Assembly: GCA_014379595.1 (NCBI GenBank)
Contig: JACMLM010000071.1
Coordinates: forward strand, 248,001 to 312,000
Length of the DNA stretch: 64,000 nt
DNA from: Anaerolineales bacterium
GTDB taxonomy: Bacteria; Chloroflexota; Anaerolineae; Anaerolineales; Villigracilaceae
Reading direction: 5' to 3'
The position numbers and the translations under genes are program-made. How positions within the stretch are numbered: position 1 is the first letter of the stretch; each line of letters starts with the position of its first letter. Below are positions 1-8,102 of the stretch, piece after piece. The notes beneath the pieces are model-generated. The model searched no databases. It was not told the origin of the DNA and was given only the letters and a program-made list of their open reading frames with translations.

Positions 1-1
1 G

Positions 2-190
2 GGTCTTTTGCGTTGGGGAATTGTAATCAGCGCAATTGGACTCGCCCTCTCACTTGGACTCTACCCAATCGGTTTTTCTGCTGGCGAAAACTATCCGCTT
101 CACCTCGGACCCTGGATGCTGGGAGGCTTCGTGCCGCTTTTTCTCGGCCTCGGCCTGATCCTGCTCCATTACCTCACCGAAAAAGAATAA
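2..190 (+). CDS. C-terminal end of a small membrane protein (partial)
   Basis: The frame is open from the first bases of the window and stops at 190, so only the last 62 residues are visible. They contain two hydrophobic stretches (about residues 6-22 and 34-54 of the visible part) joined by a short polar loop rich in Gly, Asn, Tyr and His, and end in a charged tail TEKE. This is the pattern of a small protein with at least two transmembrane helices. I do not recognise the family. A TTG at 8 could be an internal start, but there is no ribosome binding site in view, so I treat the gene as cut by the window edge. It is followed by 109 bp without a gene before the DUF35 gene on the same strand. 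Confidence 0.5.
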   Translation, partial: GLLRWGIVISAIGLALSLGLYPIGFSAGENYPLHLGPWMLGGFVPLFLGLGLILLHYLTEKE

Positions 191-299
191 TTCCGAAATC
201 TCCAACGGTTTGCAATTGACTAACAAAAGTACTATTTCTTCATCCTGATAGTGTTTGACAGTCGCGAGGGATAGAATTAGATTCAAAGGAACTAATCAA

Positions 300-707
300 A
301 TGGAAATCCCAAGACACTGGCGACTCAAGAAACAACGATATGGACTGGTGGGCGAGGTTTGCCCCCACTGCGAATACAAAATTTTCCCACCCCGCGATGT
401 ATGTCCCAACTGCGGCGACGAAGCAAAAGAACAGTTTGCATTCAGCGGCAAAGGTGAGGTTTATTCCTACACCACCGTTTATGAAGCACCTGCTGGTTTT
501 GACGCAAATGCCCCCTATACAGTCGCTATTGTCAAACTTGAAGAGGGTCCTATGCTAACCGCCCAGTTGACCGATGTAGGCGAACAGCCCATTGAAATTG
601 GCATGCCCGTTGAAATGGTCACCCGCAAAATGCGCAACGATGGCGACGAGCGCGGATTAATCGTATATGGATATAAGTTCCGCCCTGCCAGTTTTGGCCA
701 TGCGTAG
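300..707 (+). CDS. Zn-ribbon and OB-fold protein (DUF35 family)
   Basis: A 135-residue protein with a rubredoxin-like zinc ribbon, CPHC followed 11 residues later by CPNC, then an OB-fold ending in YGYKFRP, the normal end of the family. DUF35 proteins usually work with thiolases or HMG-CoA synthase-like enzymes as acyl-CoA-binding partners; no such partner is visible because the window starts just upstream. The ATG at 300 is preferred to an in-frame TTG at 255 because AAGGA lies about 10 bases before it and the family starts near the sequence EIPRHWR. The last 89 bases overlap, antisense, the 3' end of the serine recombinase gene. The final residues ASFGHA after the conserved end may have been supplied by the inserted element. 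Confidence 0.85.
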   Translation: MEIPRHWRLKKQRYGLVGEVCPHCEYKIFPPRDVCPNCGDEAKEQFAFSGKGEVYSYTTVYEAPAGFDANAPYTVAIVKLEEGPMLTAQLTDVGEQPIEIGMPVEMVTRKMRNDGDERGLIVYGYKFRPASFGHA

Positions 708-2295
708 CAAGTTCATTAGATGCTTTTTCTTCCAAAAGACTTAACAAATTAAGACCTATTTCAACGTGTAATTCTCGGTCGCGATCTATTGTTATTCGCT
801 TTACTAAAGTATTTACAATCTGCTTTTTCAGCGTGAAAATCTCCTGTCGCTCCTCATCATTTTGAGGAGCGACATTTAATGACTCCAGCCCAATTTGCAA
901 GTCGTACAAATACTCTCTGACATTGGCTTCCCAATCACCAAGCAAGTGAATATTGACTGCTTGCCCAATGGATACTAATTCGCGCTTTAGGTTTAGTTCT
1001 TGCAAAGTCATTACGCCTAATTGATATTCCATATCTTCATCGCTAATTGAGCCTTTTCTAGCCTGAGTAATGACCCACTGCCGCTCAAGTGTGATGGCAT
1101 CAAGTTCATTTTGTATTCTGTCCTGTTCAGTCACCAGTGAATCAGCACTATTGCGCAATTCATCTACCATTATGTTTGCTTGAGCAAGCAAGATTTCGGG
1201 TCTACTGATTGCCTGGCTCACTTTCTCCCAAACACGATTGTCGGCTTTAGCACTTCCAATATGACGAGGACAATCTGGAGAAACATGTTCGATATGTTGC
1301 TGTCCACAAAAATACATTCCGCCTCGGGTTTTACGTTCAGTCCACTCCCCACTGCGTGACCTGCGCCGTTGTGATTGAGTCCTTGCACCCCATTTTCGAT
1401 TACAAGCACAATAGAGTAAGCCAGCAATTAGATAATCGCGTTTGATATTGCGAGACGGGTGCGAGATATTTGCCTCTCTTACTTTCAGAAACATTTCGTA
1501 AGTTAATAAATCAATAATTGGCTCTATAGGAATAGTAAAAGCTTCACCAGCACGCCTCTGGATCTTCGTCCCAAACGCATAATCCTTTGCCGCTTTTAGT
1601 ATGGCTTGAATACTTGACCTAGCCCAACGAATTCGCCGAGGGATACTACTACCCTTTTGTGGAGCATCCGCTTCAATTAATCGTCTGCGTATTTCCATCA
1701 GGGGAATGCGATCGTTGTACCATTCAAAAATCTGCCTGACCCATATCGCCTCATCTTCTAGAACTTCGATAACTTCTTTATTTCTCCTGTAACCGTAGCG
1801 ATCTTGCCCAGTGTTTGCCTTGCCAGCGCGCAAGCGAGCTTTCACACCCATAGTCATACGTTCCTTCATGCCATCTAATTCCATCTGTGCGACCCAAGCC
1901 TTAAGCGGAGCCATCTTGGCGTCAAAGGTCTCACGTGCAAGCATGACGGTTATTTTATGTTCTTGTATAGTCTCCAACACCATAAGCATCGCACGCATTC
2001 CACGATAAAGGCGATCTTCGCGCCATGCAAGAATTACATCAAAATGACCTTGTTCAGCATCTTTCAACATGGCTAGCAAACCAGGGCGGTCAGAGCGAGT
2101 TCCAGATGGATCAACCATCTTGTTCTTAATTCGGTAGCGTTCGATATCCTTATAAACCTGAACAACTGTAAGCCCATGTTCTAGTGCTAATTGGCGACAA
2201 TCTGCCTCTTGTTCGGTAGGACTGGATTTTTCTCCCTGATGTTCAGACGAAGTACGCACATAAATTACAGCCTTTTTGCTTATTTTTTTATTCAT
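619..2295 (-). CDS. Large serine recombinase (site-specific integrase)
   Basis: A 558-residue large serine recombinase that would integrate and excise the neighbouring element. The N-terminal resolvase domain carries the nucleophile region YVRTSSEHQ and the DRLYRG region. A 'recombinase' domain follows (about 160-290), then a zinc-ribbon region with CAC and later Cys/His residues (about 310-370), and a long charged, probably coiled-coil segment (about 390-470). The start is placed at ATG 2295 (MNKKISKK) because AAAGGA lies just upstream; the frame is open 16 codons further. The gene runs antisense into the last 89 bases of the DUF35 gene, so the C-terminal tail (about the last 30 residues) is probably encoded partly by target DNA. 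Members of this family usually act with a small excisionase; the HTH gene at 2909 is a candidate. Confidence 0.92.
   Translation of the reverse strand: MNKKISKKAVIYVRTSSEHQGEKSSPTEQEADCRQLALEHGLTVVQVYKDIERYRIKNKMVDPSGTRSDRPGLLAMLKDAEQGHFDVILAWREDRLYRGMRAMLMVLETIQEHKITVMLARETFDAKMAPLKAWVAQMELDGMKERMTMGVKARLRAGKANTGQDRYGYRRNKEVIEVLEDEAIWVRQIFEWYNDRIPLMEIRRRLIEADAPQKGSSIPRRIRWARSSIQAILKAAKDYAFGTKIQRRAGEAFTIPIEPIIDLLTYEMFLKVREANISHPSRNIKRDYLIAGLLYCACNRKWGARTQSQRRRSRSGEWTERKTRGGMYFCGQQHIEHVSPDCPRHIGSAKADNRVWEKVSQAISRPEILLAQANIMVDELRNSADSLVTEQDRIQNELDAITLERQWVITQARKGSISDEDMEYQLGVMTLQELNLKRELVSIGQAVNIHLLGDWEANVREYLYDLQIGLESLNVAPQNDEERQEIFTLKKQIVNTLVKRITIDRDRELHVEIGLNLLSLLEEKASNELATHGQNWQGGTYIHIRLIRARRHRCAFCG
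660..720. other. Candidate attachment junction (attL) at the DUF35 3' end
   Basis: The recombinase reading frame and the DUF35 gene end overlap here. The DUF35 product is complete up to its family-typical end, which falls at about 690, and only a few extra codons follow. This is what one expects if a serine recombinase inserted the element into the end of the gene. Serine integrases share only a short core between the two ends, so the matching right end could not be recognised by eye. Inference from gene arrangement only. Confidence 0.3.
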
Positions 2296-2385
2296 TGTTC
2301 TTTTCCTTTCATTGACATCTGATATTCTTACAACTGCCCGCAATAGTTACCTATCACGAGCAGGGCGTAAAAATATTAGTTACAC

Positions 2386-2610
2386 TTATTCGGTAAACAG
2401 ATGAGCGTTATTTTTTCTATGCCACGCTTGCATGGATTCCAAGGTGGGGAAACCACGACAATCGATAGCTATTCCCTGCTGCTCTGCAATCGCGGGATAA
2501 ATCAATGCGATAGTATTATCTTCTGGCGCATCTCCGCTTACTTCGGGACGGACGCTATAACGAGGATCTTTTTCATCATCATCGAAATCGAAAACAACTT
2601 GGTGATACAT
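2386..2610 (-). CDS. Small acidic element protein of unknown function
   Basis: A 74-residue protein with an acidic stretch FDFDDDEKD near the N-terminus and no motif that I recognise. AGGAG five bases before the ATG at 2610 supports real translation. It lies on the same strand as, and 90 bp upstream of, the recombinase gene. A ten-codon open frame with its own strong ribosome binding site precedes it, so it could be co-transcribed with and coupled to that leader. Element genes of this size next to integrases are often regulators or directionality factors, but nothing in the sequence shows this. Confidence 0.6.
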   Translation of the reverse strand: MYHQVVFDFDDDEKDPRYSVRPEVSGDAPEDNTIALIYPAIAEQQGIAIDCRGFPTLESMQAWHRKNNAHLFTE

Positions 2611-2649
2611 GGGGACTCCTTTTGTTTTTGGTTGGATAGGTTCGACATA

Positions 2650-2682
2650 TCAATAGAGAAGTATTCGCGTCGTATCAGTCAT
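2650..2682 (-). CDS. Possible ten-codon leader peptide
   Basis: An ATG at 2682 is preceded by AAAGGAGT at ideal spacing, one of the strongest ribosome binding sites in the region, yet the frame encodes only MTDTTRILLY before a stop. It sits 39 bp upstream of the start of the 74-residue gene at 2610. It may be a short translated leader, or the remnant of a longer gene cut by a stop. Peptide expression is unproven. Confidence 0.3.
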   Translation of the reverse strand: MTDTTRILLY

Positions 2683-2720
2683 AAGACTCCTTTCTTGAAT
2701 ATCCCCGCACCAAAAACAAA

Positions 2721-2749
2721 AACCGCTTGGGCAAAGGCCGCAAGCGGTT
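2721..2749 (-). terminator. Rho-independent terminator
   Basis: Perfect 9-bp arms AACCGCTTG and CAAGCGGTT enclose 11 bases. On the minus strand the stem is followed by TTTTTGTTTTTGG. It lies 160 bp downstream of the excisionase-like gene (2909-3118) and would separate that transcript from the recombinase transcript. Confidence 0.8.
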
Positions 2750-2908
2750 AAGGTGAGACATGATAGAATCTGTCTCAGCCCGTACGCCGCTCTATGGCGT
2801 GGGGGTCAGGGCGTGTATCGCGCTTCCAACGCTTTACTCGCCCGTTTTAAAGGGAATAAATCCCTTATCTTGTGGGAATTATACTACGGTTTGGAAATTT
2901 AATTGCGA

Positions 2909-3118
2909 TCAATTTTCAGATTTGGGTCCGCGTTTTTCCCCGCTTGCTTGCGCCTTCATTTTATATGCCAAAAGAGATTTCCGATCAACCATCCAAACAA
3001 TCGAAAATTTCTGTGCTTTGATTTTTCCTTCTCTTATCAATTCTCGAAGATGGTCGGCATTGTAGCCGCTTAGTTCTGCGGCTTCGTTGACAGTCAACCA
3101 TTCTTGATTTTTTTTCAT
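2909..3118 (-). CDS. Excisionase-like helix-turn-helix DNA-binding protein
   Basis: A 69-residue protein with a MerR/excisionase type winged HTH: LTVNEAAELSGYNADHLREL is helix-turn-helix, followed by the REGKIKAQKFSIVWMVDR wing and a basic tail. Proteins of this type either set the direction of integrase action or regulate element genes. GGAG nine bases before the ATG at 3118 supports the start. It is transcribed toward the recombinase but separated from it by a strong terminator, so it probably has its own transcript. The upstream region has a small inverted repeat, GTAAC-TG-GTTAC near 3150, which could be its operator. Confidence 0.8.
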   Translation of the reverse strand: MKKNQEWLTVNEAAELSGYNADHLRELIREGKIKAQKFSIVWMVDRKSLLAYKMKAQASGEKRGPKSEN

Positions 3119-3290
3119 TGATTAGACTCCACAAAGAACATTATACCTGTGTAACTGGTTACGCTTGCAAATATTCATTTATTAAAGTTCTGATCAAACA
3201 TAACCTTCTATCGTTTACCAAATCGATGTCAACAGTTTCTTGTTGCCCGCTATGTGCTGGCGCGCTGCTTCAACAAAGCCGTCCTAAAAA

Positions 3291-3557
3291 CTATTCGTCC
3301 ACCTGTTTTGTGTTTTGGTTGTCGTTTGTGCGTGTCGTAAGCTTTGGAAGTATTGAGGATTGCTCTTGTTCGTCCACCGCTTGGGATTGCCCTTGAGCTC
3401 TTACCTTGCGCCCGCGTTCAACAATGCGCTTAAAGAGGGCATCAATTGCAATCAGGTCAACCTGCAAAGGTAGCTGGGTGACTTTCTCATATTTCCTTTC
3501 GCCGGATTTAGACAATTTCAACCTATCGTGGCGCGTGATGAAGATCAAGCGCTTCAA
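3291..3557 (-). CDS. Small basic element protein of unknown function
   Basis: An 88-residue protein with a basic N-terminal half (KRLIFITRHDRLKLSK) and a polar Gln/Glu/Asn/Thr-rich tail. I recognise no domain. Its start overlaps the end of the upstream gene (3523-3849) by 35 bp on the same strand, which suggests translational coupling. A shorter start is possible. Coding is supported by charge bias and arrangement only. Confidence 0.45.
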   Translation of the reverse strand: MKRLIFITRHDRLKLSKSGERKYEKVTQLPLQVDLIAIDALFKRIVERGRKVRAQGQSQAVDEQEQSSILPKLTTRTNDNQNTKQVDE

Positions 3558-3849
3558 AGAATGTTTTTACTTTCTCAATGGGGTAACCATACACACGGAT
3601 CTTCTTTTGCTTTGCCGGCTTGGGTGTCGCGTGCTTATGTCCGCATGATGGACAGGCTCGTGCGGGTAGCATCAATCGGGCACGCGTTTCTGGGTTGGCA
3701 ATATCGTGTTTGCCCATGGCATAGTCACGCCATGCCGTGTGTGACAGACTCACACCGTATAGCACATTCAATGCCCGCGCTGCCTTTCGCCATGAAAGGG
3801 CTTGTGAATGGGCTTTTTCTACCACTTGGGGATTGCATCGCTCTGACAT
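3523..3849 (-). CDS. HTH/zinc-knuckle element protein
   Basis: A 108-residue protein. Residues 10-50 look like a helix-turn-helix (KAARALNVLYGVSLSHTAWR), followed by a Cys/His cluster CPSCGHKH at about 66-73 that could bind one metal ion, then a basic segment. Similar small proteins of mobile elements bind DNA, but I do not know this family by name. It is the first gene of a two-gene overlapping unit with 3291-3557, transcribed away from the replication gene's 3' region. Confidence 0.5.
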   Translation of the reverse strand: MSERCNPQVVEKAHSQALSWRKAARALNVLYGVSLSHTAWRDYAMGKHDIANPETRARLMLPARACPSCGHKHATPKPAKQKKIRVYGYPIEKVKTFFEALDLHHAPR

Positions 3850-4040
3850 CTGTCACCTTTCTTTGTGGCTGTAGAATGTTTTCTACACTTGGCCCATTGT
3901 GGTTCATGTACTAGGTCGCACACTTCGACATATTTCTAAATTTATCTTCCGTGTAAGTTGTCTAAATACTTCTATCTAATGACCTCTGCCATTGCCCACG
4001 TATAGTGGGCAAAAACCCGCTCACGGTTACTACGCTACTA

Positions 4041-4090
4041 CGTGTTACGGGTTTTAAACCCGTAACACGATACATGTAGTAAATTACTAC
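4041..4090. repeat. Two adjacent perfect palindromes next to the primase gene
   Basis: Positions 4041-4069 form a perfect inverted repeat with 14-bp arms (CGTGTTACGGGTTT and its complement) around one base. Positions 4076-4090 form a second one with 7-bp arms (GTAGTAA/TTACTAC) around one base. The words TACTAC and ACGGGTTT recur around them. The cluster begins 8 bp past the stop of the replication protein gene. No T-run follows on the minus strand, so it is not a classical terminator. An origin or a protein-binding site of the element is possible. Confidence 0.65.
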
Positions 4091-4097
4091 GGGTTTA

Positions 4098-6476
4098 TTA
4101 AGAGTGATCATTCTTCTTTACAAATAAGCGCATTGTGCTGGGCCCGCGCTCTTTTCTAATTTCCTGCTCAATCAATACCTCATCCCTAAGTAGTTGGTTA
4201 AGGATTGTGTCCAGCCGTTCACGCTGTACGCCAGCCATCATATTCAAATCTTGCGCTAATTCACGGCGTGAATTTCGCGCGGATGTTTGAAGGCGGGAGA
4301 TAATCTTTTCAACAAAATCATCGTCTTCATTTTCAACTGGCATACTTGCATCTTCGATCATGCGATGCAGACTTGCACGGTATCCTTCCGTGATCTCTTG
4401 CGCTCTAAACCAATGGACAGGCTGAATAACAAGTGGGCTGCCTTTTGCCATTCTCACCCAATCCGAGACAGCTAAAAGCATAGCAATTTTGATCGCCTTT
4501 TCAGGGAAGCGGCCATAGGATGCATAAAGTTTTTCAGGTATCGCTTTTTTGGCTATTAGTGAAAACATGGCTTCATGGTACTTATCCCATCTGCTTTTTA
4601 ATTCGGGCGTGATTTTTGCCTCAATCGCGGGTGGCGCGGATGTCGGTCCCATGGCGTTTTCTTTTGGTGTCTCCAAACGCTCAAACATTAATTGATTTAC
4701 ATGTTTTACAAGCGCGGGTGGCACAGGAAATCGATCAGGAAAGAACACGCGCACAGGCGCGGTGTTCGGTGAAACCAAAAGGAAACGGGAGAATAATCCA
4801 TCTGTCCAGTAGATGGGTGTCTTCAAATGCGGACGCAATGCTGCAGGAGTTGTAGGACCGCAAATGGTCAGGTAAATATTGCGTACTGTCTCACGCCCGC
4901 GGATCTGTGTGGAAACTTTTATTTTTGGTTCGCACTCGTAAAACTTCAAAACGATGTTCTTGAGTTCTGCTAGGTGTTTCTGTTGAAACCATGAAAGCAG
5001 ACTCGATGCTTCGTCGATCCACCATGCGCGCTGTGCCGAAAACAAGCGCTCTTTTTGCCATTCATCCTTGTCTTCTTGTGCCCAATTCTGGAAATTCTCT
5101 TGCGGTCTATTCGATAGCTCAGTGATCAAACTTTGCGGTGTTACTCCATCGGGCAAAAGCAAATGAGACAGTCCTGCCGTTTCGAGTACCTTCATCGCAG
5201 ATTTGTACCCTGTTGTCTTTGTGTAAAGCGTTGAAGGCGCTGAAAGCATGATGTAGAGATTTGGATAAATTTCCTTTGTGCCCATGCTTACAAAAACGCG
5301 CCGCGCTACAGCCGTAGACAGGATCGCCAGAGCGTATGTTTGGTGAAAAATTGTCGGTGACATGGGAGCATCTTTCATCGCAAACGCTATGTAATCATCA
5401 ACAAACTTTCCTGCCTTCTTTCCCTGCTTAATTTCGGCATCGGTTAAGTTCGCGATCTTTGGTAATGCGGGCATGCTGGCATGAAGTGGCAAGGCTTGCG
5501 AATCATCCTCGCTGTCTTCATCGTTGACAGCAATCGACGCATCTTTCGCCGTAGCAGCAGCCTTTGCGCTGCCAATATCGAAGGCCTGCGGATTCGATGG
5601 TTGCCGCGCCTGAGAATATGCGCTTGCTATGGTTGCCTTCGCTTCTTTGTCTGACTTGCTCATTCTTCCCCAAACTGGCAGGAGCATCCATTCCGCTTCA
5701 ACCTGAGAATATCCGCATCCATTCAAATCACATGCTGCTATATATAGGCGATTATTTCGCGAGTGTGGACCCGCACCAAACTCAAGGAAATCCCGTGTTG
5801 CTCGGGAAGGCTTCCCGCGACCATTATTGGAAATGATCGGCGCGCTCGCTGCAGGTGATTCGATATCCAGCCTCCATGCAGCCCAAGCCTCACAAATATG
5901 CATCAGGCGCCCAGCGTCATATTCCACCGGTGGATTGTTCGCATTAACCAATTCATACGCCGTTCCACCAGGGTGTATTGATGGTGGGATAACTCCTTGA
6001 TTTCCAGTGGACAAAAATTCAAGATGTACGTCATTCCATTTTTTACTTTGTGGAATTTCGCCGATGACCTTCAAAACGATTTTGCCGCGATTCCCTGCAT
6101 CCCTTCGCAGAAGGATCGGTGCGTCTTGTAGTCCAGGAAAGTATTCAAGAAATTCCTGTAAGTGATCGTCAAGATCAAGCAGACATAAACCGTTTGAATG
6201 TTTGCCGCAAAGCAAGCCCACATTCTCGCCGTTCTTAAAATGCGCTAAAACATCCATCAATGTCAAAGGTTTATTTTGCCAGCATTTTTCAATCGGTTGC
6301 TTGCCGGGTGCGTTAACTTTCGCATTCCACGTTGCGACTCTTACAAAGCGCGCGCCATGCCTACTAAACCATTCGAGCGCGGTATAATCACTTTGTCGTT
6401 GTTCGTGATTTACCATCGCTTCCGCCTCAGGTCCAATCCCTGGGGCGGCTTGCTTTTTGTGTTCTCGCGTTGTCAT
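4098..6476 (-). CDS. Primase-polymerase / DUF3987 replication protein
   Basis: A 792-residue protein that fits a mobile-element replication initiator. Residues about 25-210 are a bifunctional primase-polymerase (AEP) domain: LLDLDD carries the metal-binding acidic residues and FLSTGNQGVIPPSIHPGG the conserved His region. Residues about 350-640 are DUF3987-like: SAPSTLYTKTTGYK occupies the Walker A position and AWWIDEASSLL the Walker B position. The remainder is helical. The Walker A is far from the usual GxxxxGKS/T but keeps a Lys-Thr pair, as in other DUF3987 proteins. It suggests the element can replicate or that it derives from a phage or plasmid satellite. It is transcribed alone, with 498 bp free upstream. 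Confidence 0.85.
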   Translation of the reverse strand: MTTREHKKQAAPGIGPEAEAMVNHEQRQSDYTALEWFSRHGARFVRVATWNAKVNAPGKQPIEKCWQNKPLTLMDVLAHFKNGENVGLLCGKHSNGLCLLDLDDHLQEFLEYFPGLQDAPILLRRDAGNRGKIVLKVIGEIPQSKKWNDVHLEFLSTGNQGVIPPSIHPGGTAYELVNANNPPVEYDAGRLMHICEAWAAWRLDIESPAASAPIISNNGRGKPSRATRDFLEFGAGPHSRNNRLYIAACDLNGCGYSQVEAEWMLLPVWGRMSKSDKEAKATIASAYSQARQPSNPQAFDIGSAKAAATAKDASIAVNDEDSEDDSQALPLHASMPALPKIANLTDAEIKQGKKAGKFVDDYIAFAMKDAPMSPTIFHQTYALAILSTAVARRVFVSMGTKEIYPNLYIMLSAPSTLYTKTTGYKSAMKVLETAGLSHLLLPDGVTPQSLITELSNRPQENFQNWAQEDKDEWQKERLFSAQRAWWIDEASSLLSWFQQKHLAELKNIVLKFYECEPKIKVSTQIRGRETVRNIYLTICGPTTPAALRPHLKTPIYWTDGLFSRFLLVSPNTAPVRVFFPDRFPVPPALVKHVNQLMFERLETPKENAMGPTSAPPAIEAKITPELKSRWDKYHEAMFSLIAKKAIPEKLYASYGRFPEKAIKIAMLLAVSDWVRMAKGSPLVIQPVHWFRAQEITEGYRASLHRMIEDASMPVENEDDDFVEKIISRLQTSARNSRRELAQDLNMMAGVQRERLDTILNQLLRDEVLIEQEIRKERGPSTMRLFVKKNDHS

Positions 6477-6753
6477 GTCTCAATTCTCCATTTCTGATAG
6501 TTTTTTTGAATTGCCAACACTCCATAATACAGTCGCTCATAGACTCCCACACCCGTTTCATAGCAGGCACTTTTACTTCTCCAATCTCCCTGCCCGACTA
6601 GGCAAAATACACGTTACCGTAACGGTTTATTTCGCACACTTGCCATAGTTTTGATTCCATTTTTTAGCAGCCGCTTTCCCTTCGATTCAGTTTCATGCCG
6701 GGACGAACTAAACCTGACCGCGTGCGTTTTAATTTATTAGCGCTCATTCCTAT

Positions 6754-6906
6754 TCATTTGCGATAACATCGGCGTTGCCCGCTTCGCTTTATCGCGGCTA
6801 ACTTTTGGCGATTGTCTGAAACACGTTGCAGTGATTCTTCGAGTCTTTGTGACATTTTCTTAGCGCCATAGTCTTCTAATTCAGCCAGAGGGCCGCTCGT
6901 TGGCAT
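6754..6906 (-). CDS. Possible 50-residue protein
   Basis: ATG at 6906, stop at 6754. The product starts MPTSGPLAELEDYGAKKMSQ and ends in a basic tail, with an amphipathic, probably helical middle rich in Glu, Arg and Gln. The composition looks like protein rather than random frame, but no ribosome binding site is visible before either ATG (6906 or 6855). It lies between two clear element genes on the same strand. Confidence 0.25.
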   Translation of the reverse strand: MPTSGPLAELEDYGAKKMSQRLEESLQRVSDNRQKLAAIKRSGQRRCYRK

Positions 6907-6918
6907 CTCGCTGTTAAG

Positions 6919-6965
6919 CAGCAAACGGGATGATTCCTAGAGCGAAAATCTGATCCCGTTTGCTG
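6919..6965 (+). terminator. Long inverted repeat, probable terminator
   Basis: Perfect 13-bp arms (CAGCAAACGGGAT and its complement) enclose a 21-base loop. On the plus strand the stem is followed by TTATTTTATTTATT, which fits a terminator for plus-strand transcription. It also begins 9 bp after the stop of the minus-strand gene 6975-7517, so it may protect that messenger's 3' end. Confidence 0.55.
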
Positions 6966-6974
6966 TTATTTTAT

Positions 6975-7517
6975 TTATTCCCATTCCTTGCGCTTCTCTT
7001 CAATCAGCCAGCGAAAGGCGCCGAGAAGGCCCGGCACCTTGGCAAGTGGCCGCAGATCGTCTTTAAACATTTTCTGCAGGGCAATTACAAGAAAATTAAT
7101 GTGTGTGGTTTGCTTCGCCCACGGGCTTAGCATCCGTTCTGGGTCCACTCCAAATTCTTTGCAGATCTCTTTAAACGCTTCGCTATAGGTCAGAATATCT
7201 ATTTTCACTTGATCGAATGTGCCGTTAAATGCTTCGCCTGATTCAAGCGATATCGTTATATTTTCCCAATTCACCAGCATGTGATAATACATTGCCACAT
7301 TGTGCAGTTGTTCAATCATATAAAATTCAACCAGAAAATTAAACGCATCCATTAAGCCGCGCATTGATGAAACGGAAAAGCCCCATTTCGGGTCCGTTCG
7401 TTTAAGGGCTGCCGCTTCTTTTTCATCGCCGCGCTGGTTGGCCTGAACCAATAAAGAAAATCGCTCGTTTACGGTCAGAGTGTCATAATTCTTTTGTATA
7501 GTTTTTGTGTCCATCAT
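6975..7517 (-). CDS. Mobile-element protein of unknown function
   Basis: A 180-residue, mostly helical protein. Its opening, with TLTVNERFSLLVQANQRGDE, resembles the start of uncharacterised proteins that travel with integrative elements (a 'TLT..ER..L...A..RGD' opening). No catalytic motif, signal peptide or membrane segment is seen. AAGGA eight bases before the ATG at 7517 supports the start. A second ATG follows at once. It is two bases downstream of the 123-residue Cys/His protein gene, so the two are probably one operon and may work together. Confidence 0.65.
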   Translation of the reverse strand: MMDTKTIQKNYDTLTVNERFSLLVQANQRGDEKEAAALKRTDPKWGFSVSSMRGLMDAFNFLVEFYMIEQLHNVAMYYHMLVNWENITISLESGEAFNGTFDQVKIDILTYSEAFKEICKEFGVDPERMLSPWAKQTTHINFLVIALQKMFKDDLRPLAKVPGLLGAFRWLIEEKRKEWE

Positions 7518-7519
7518 TC

Positions 7520-7891
7520 TTAATCCTTTCGTGCCCTCAACGCATTTTCAAGGGCCATAATTCTTAGTTCCAATTCACCTACCTGAATCGCAGCTACATA
7601 GCCAGCAACGAGGGCTATCAATAGGCGACCGCGCTGTATTGAGTTTTCAAGGGGAATAGACTCAGCCAAGGTGTAATCCAGTATTTGCATTACATCGCCC
7701 ATGGTTCGCGCCGCCGATGGTAGGGCGTCTGCGTTGCCGGCATGTTTCGCTCGAGTCCTTTCGCCGCCCGTCTTATGAGCAACCGCACGCGCCGCACCCA
7801 AGTTCGGGGAATGGGTGAAACAATATTTACTGCCTGCAATCGCAGGCATCCTGCATGGTTGCCCCCTTTTGGTCTTCTCGATACATTTCAT
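7520..7891 (-). CDS. Small Cys/His-cluster element protein
   Basis: A 123-residue protein whose first 30 residues hold a compact metal-binding cluster: C3, C13, C24 and H27 in CIEKTKRGQPC...YCFTHSP. The segment is followed by a basic stretch (AARAVAHKTGGERTRAKHAG) and a helical C-terminal half. This layout occurs in many short proteins of integrative elements, where a DNA- or RNA-binding role is assumed but not known. The start at 7891 gives the family-typical opening MKCIEKTKRGQPC. It is the first gene of a two-gene unit with 6975-7517. Confidence 0.65.
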   Translation of the reverse strand: MKCIEKTKRGQPCRMPAIAGSKYCFTHSPNLGAARAVAHKTGGERTRAKHAGNADALPSAARTMGDVMQILDYTLAESIPLENSIQRGRLLIALVAGYVAAIQVGELELRIMALENALRARKD

Positions 7892-8102
7892 TTTTCACCT
7901 ATAAGCACTGGTTACTAGCGAGCTAGTTAGCCAGGCTTGGTTATTAATTCGACTTGTTTTTTTTATATCCATGTTTTCTTTCCTTTTGCATAATTCCAGG
8001 GCGGTGAAAATGAGTCTCTGTTTGTGAGACTCCCCATTTCACTTTGAGACCCTCAACATTGCCGGGATAAGAATTGAATCCCTTTGCTCAAGTAATAGGC
8101 GG

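Larger units (their letters stand above)
6477..6974. other. 498-bp region without a confident gene
   Basis: This is the upstream region of the replication protein gene (minus strand) and the downstream region of the 180-residue gene. It contains a 13-bp palindrome CGTTACCGTAACG at 6612-6624, a possible 50-codon minus-strand frame at 6754-6906, and a long inverted repeat at 6919-6965. The promoter of the replication gene should lie in 6477-6620 but no clear -35/-10 pair stands out. Confidence 0.5.
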
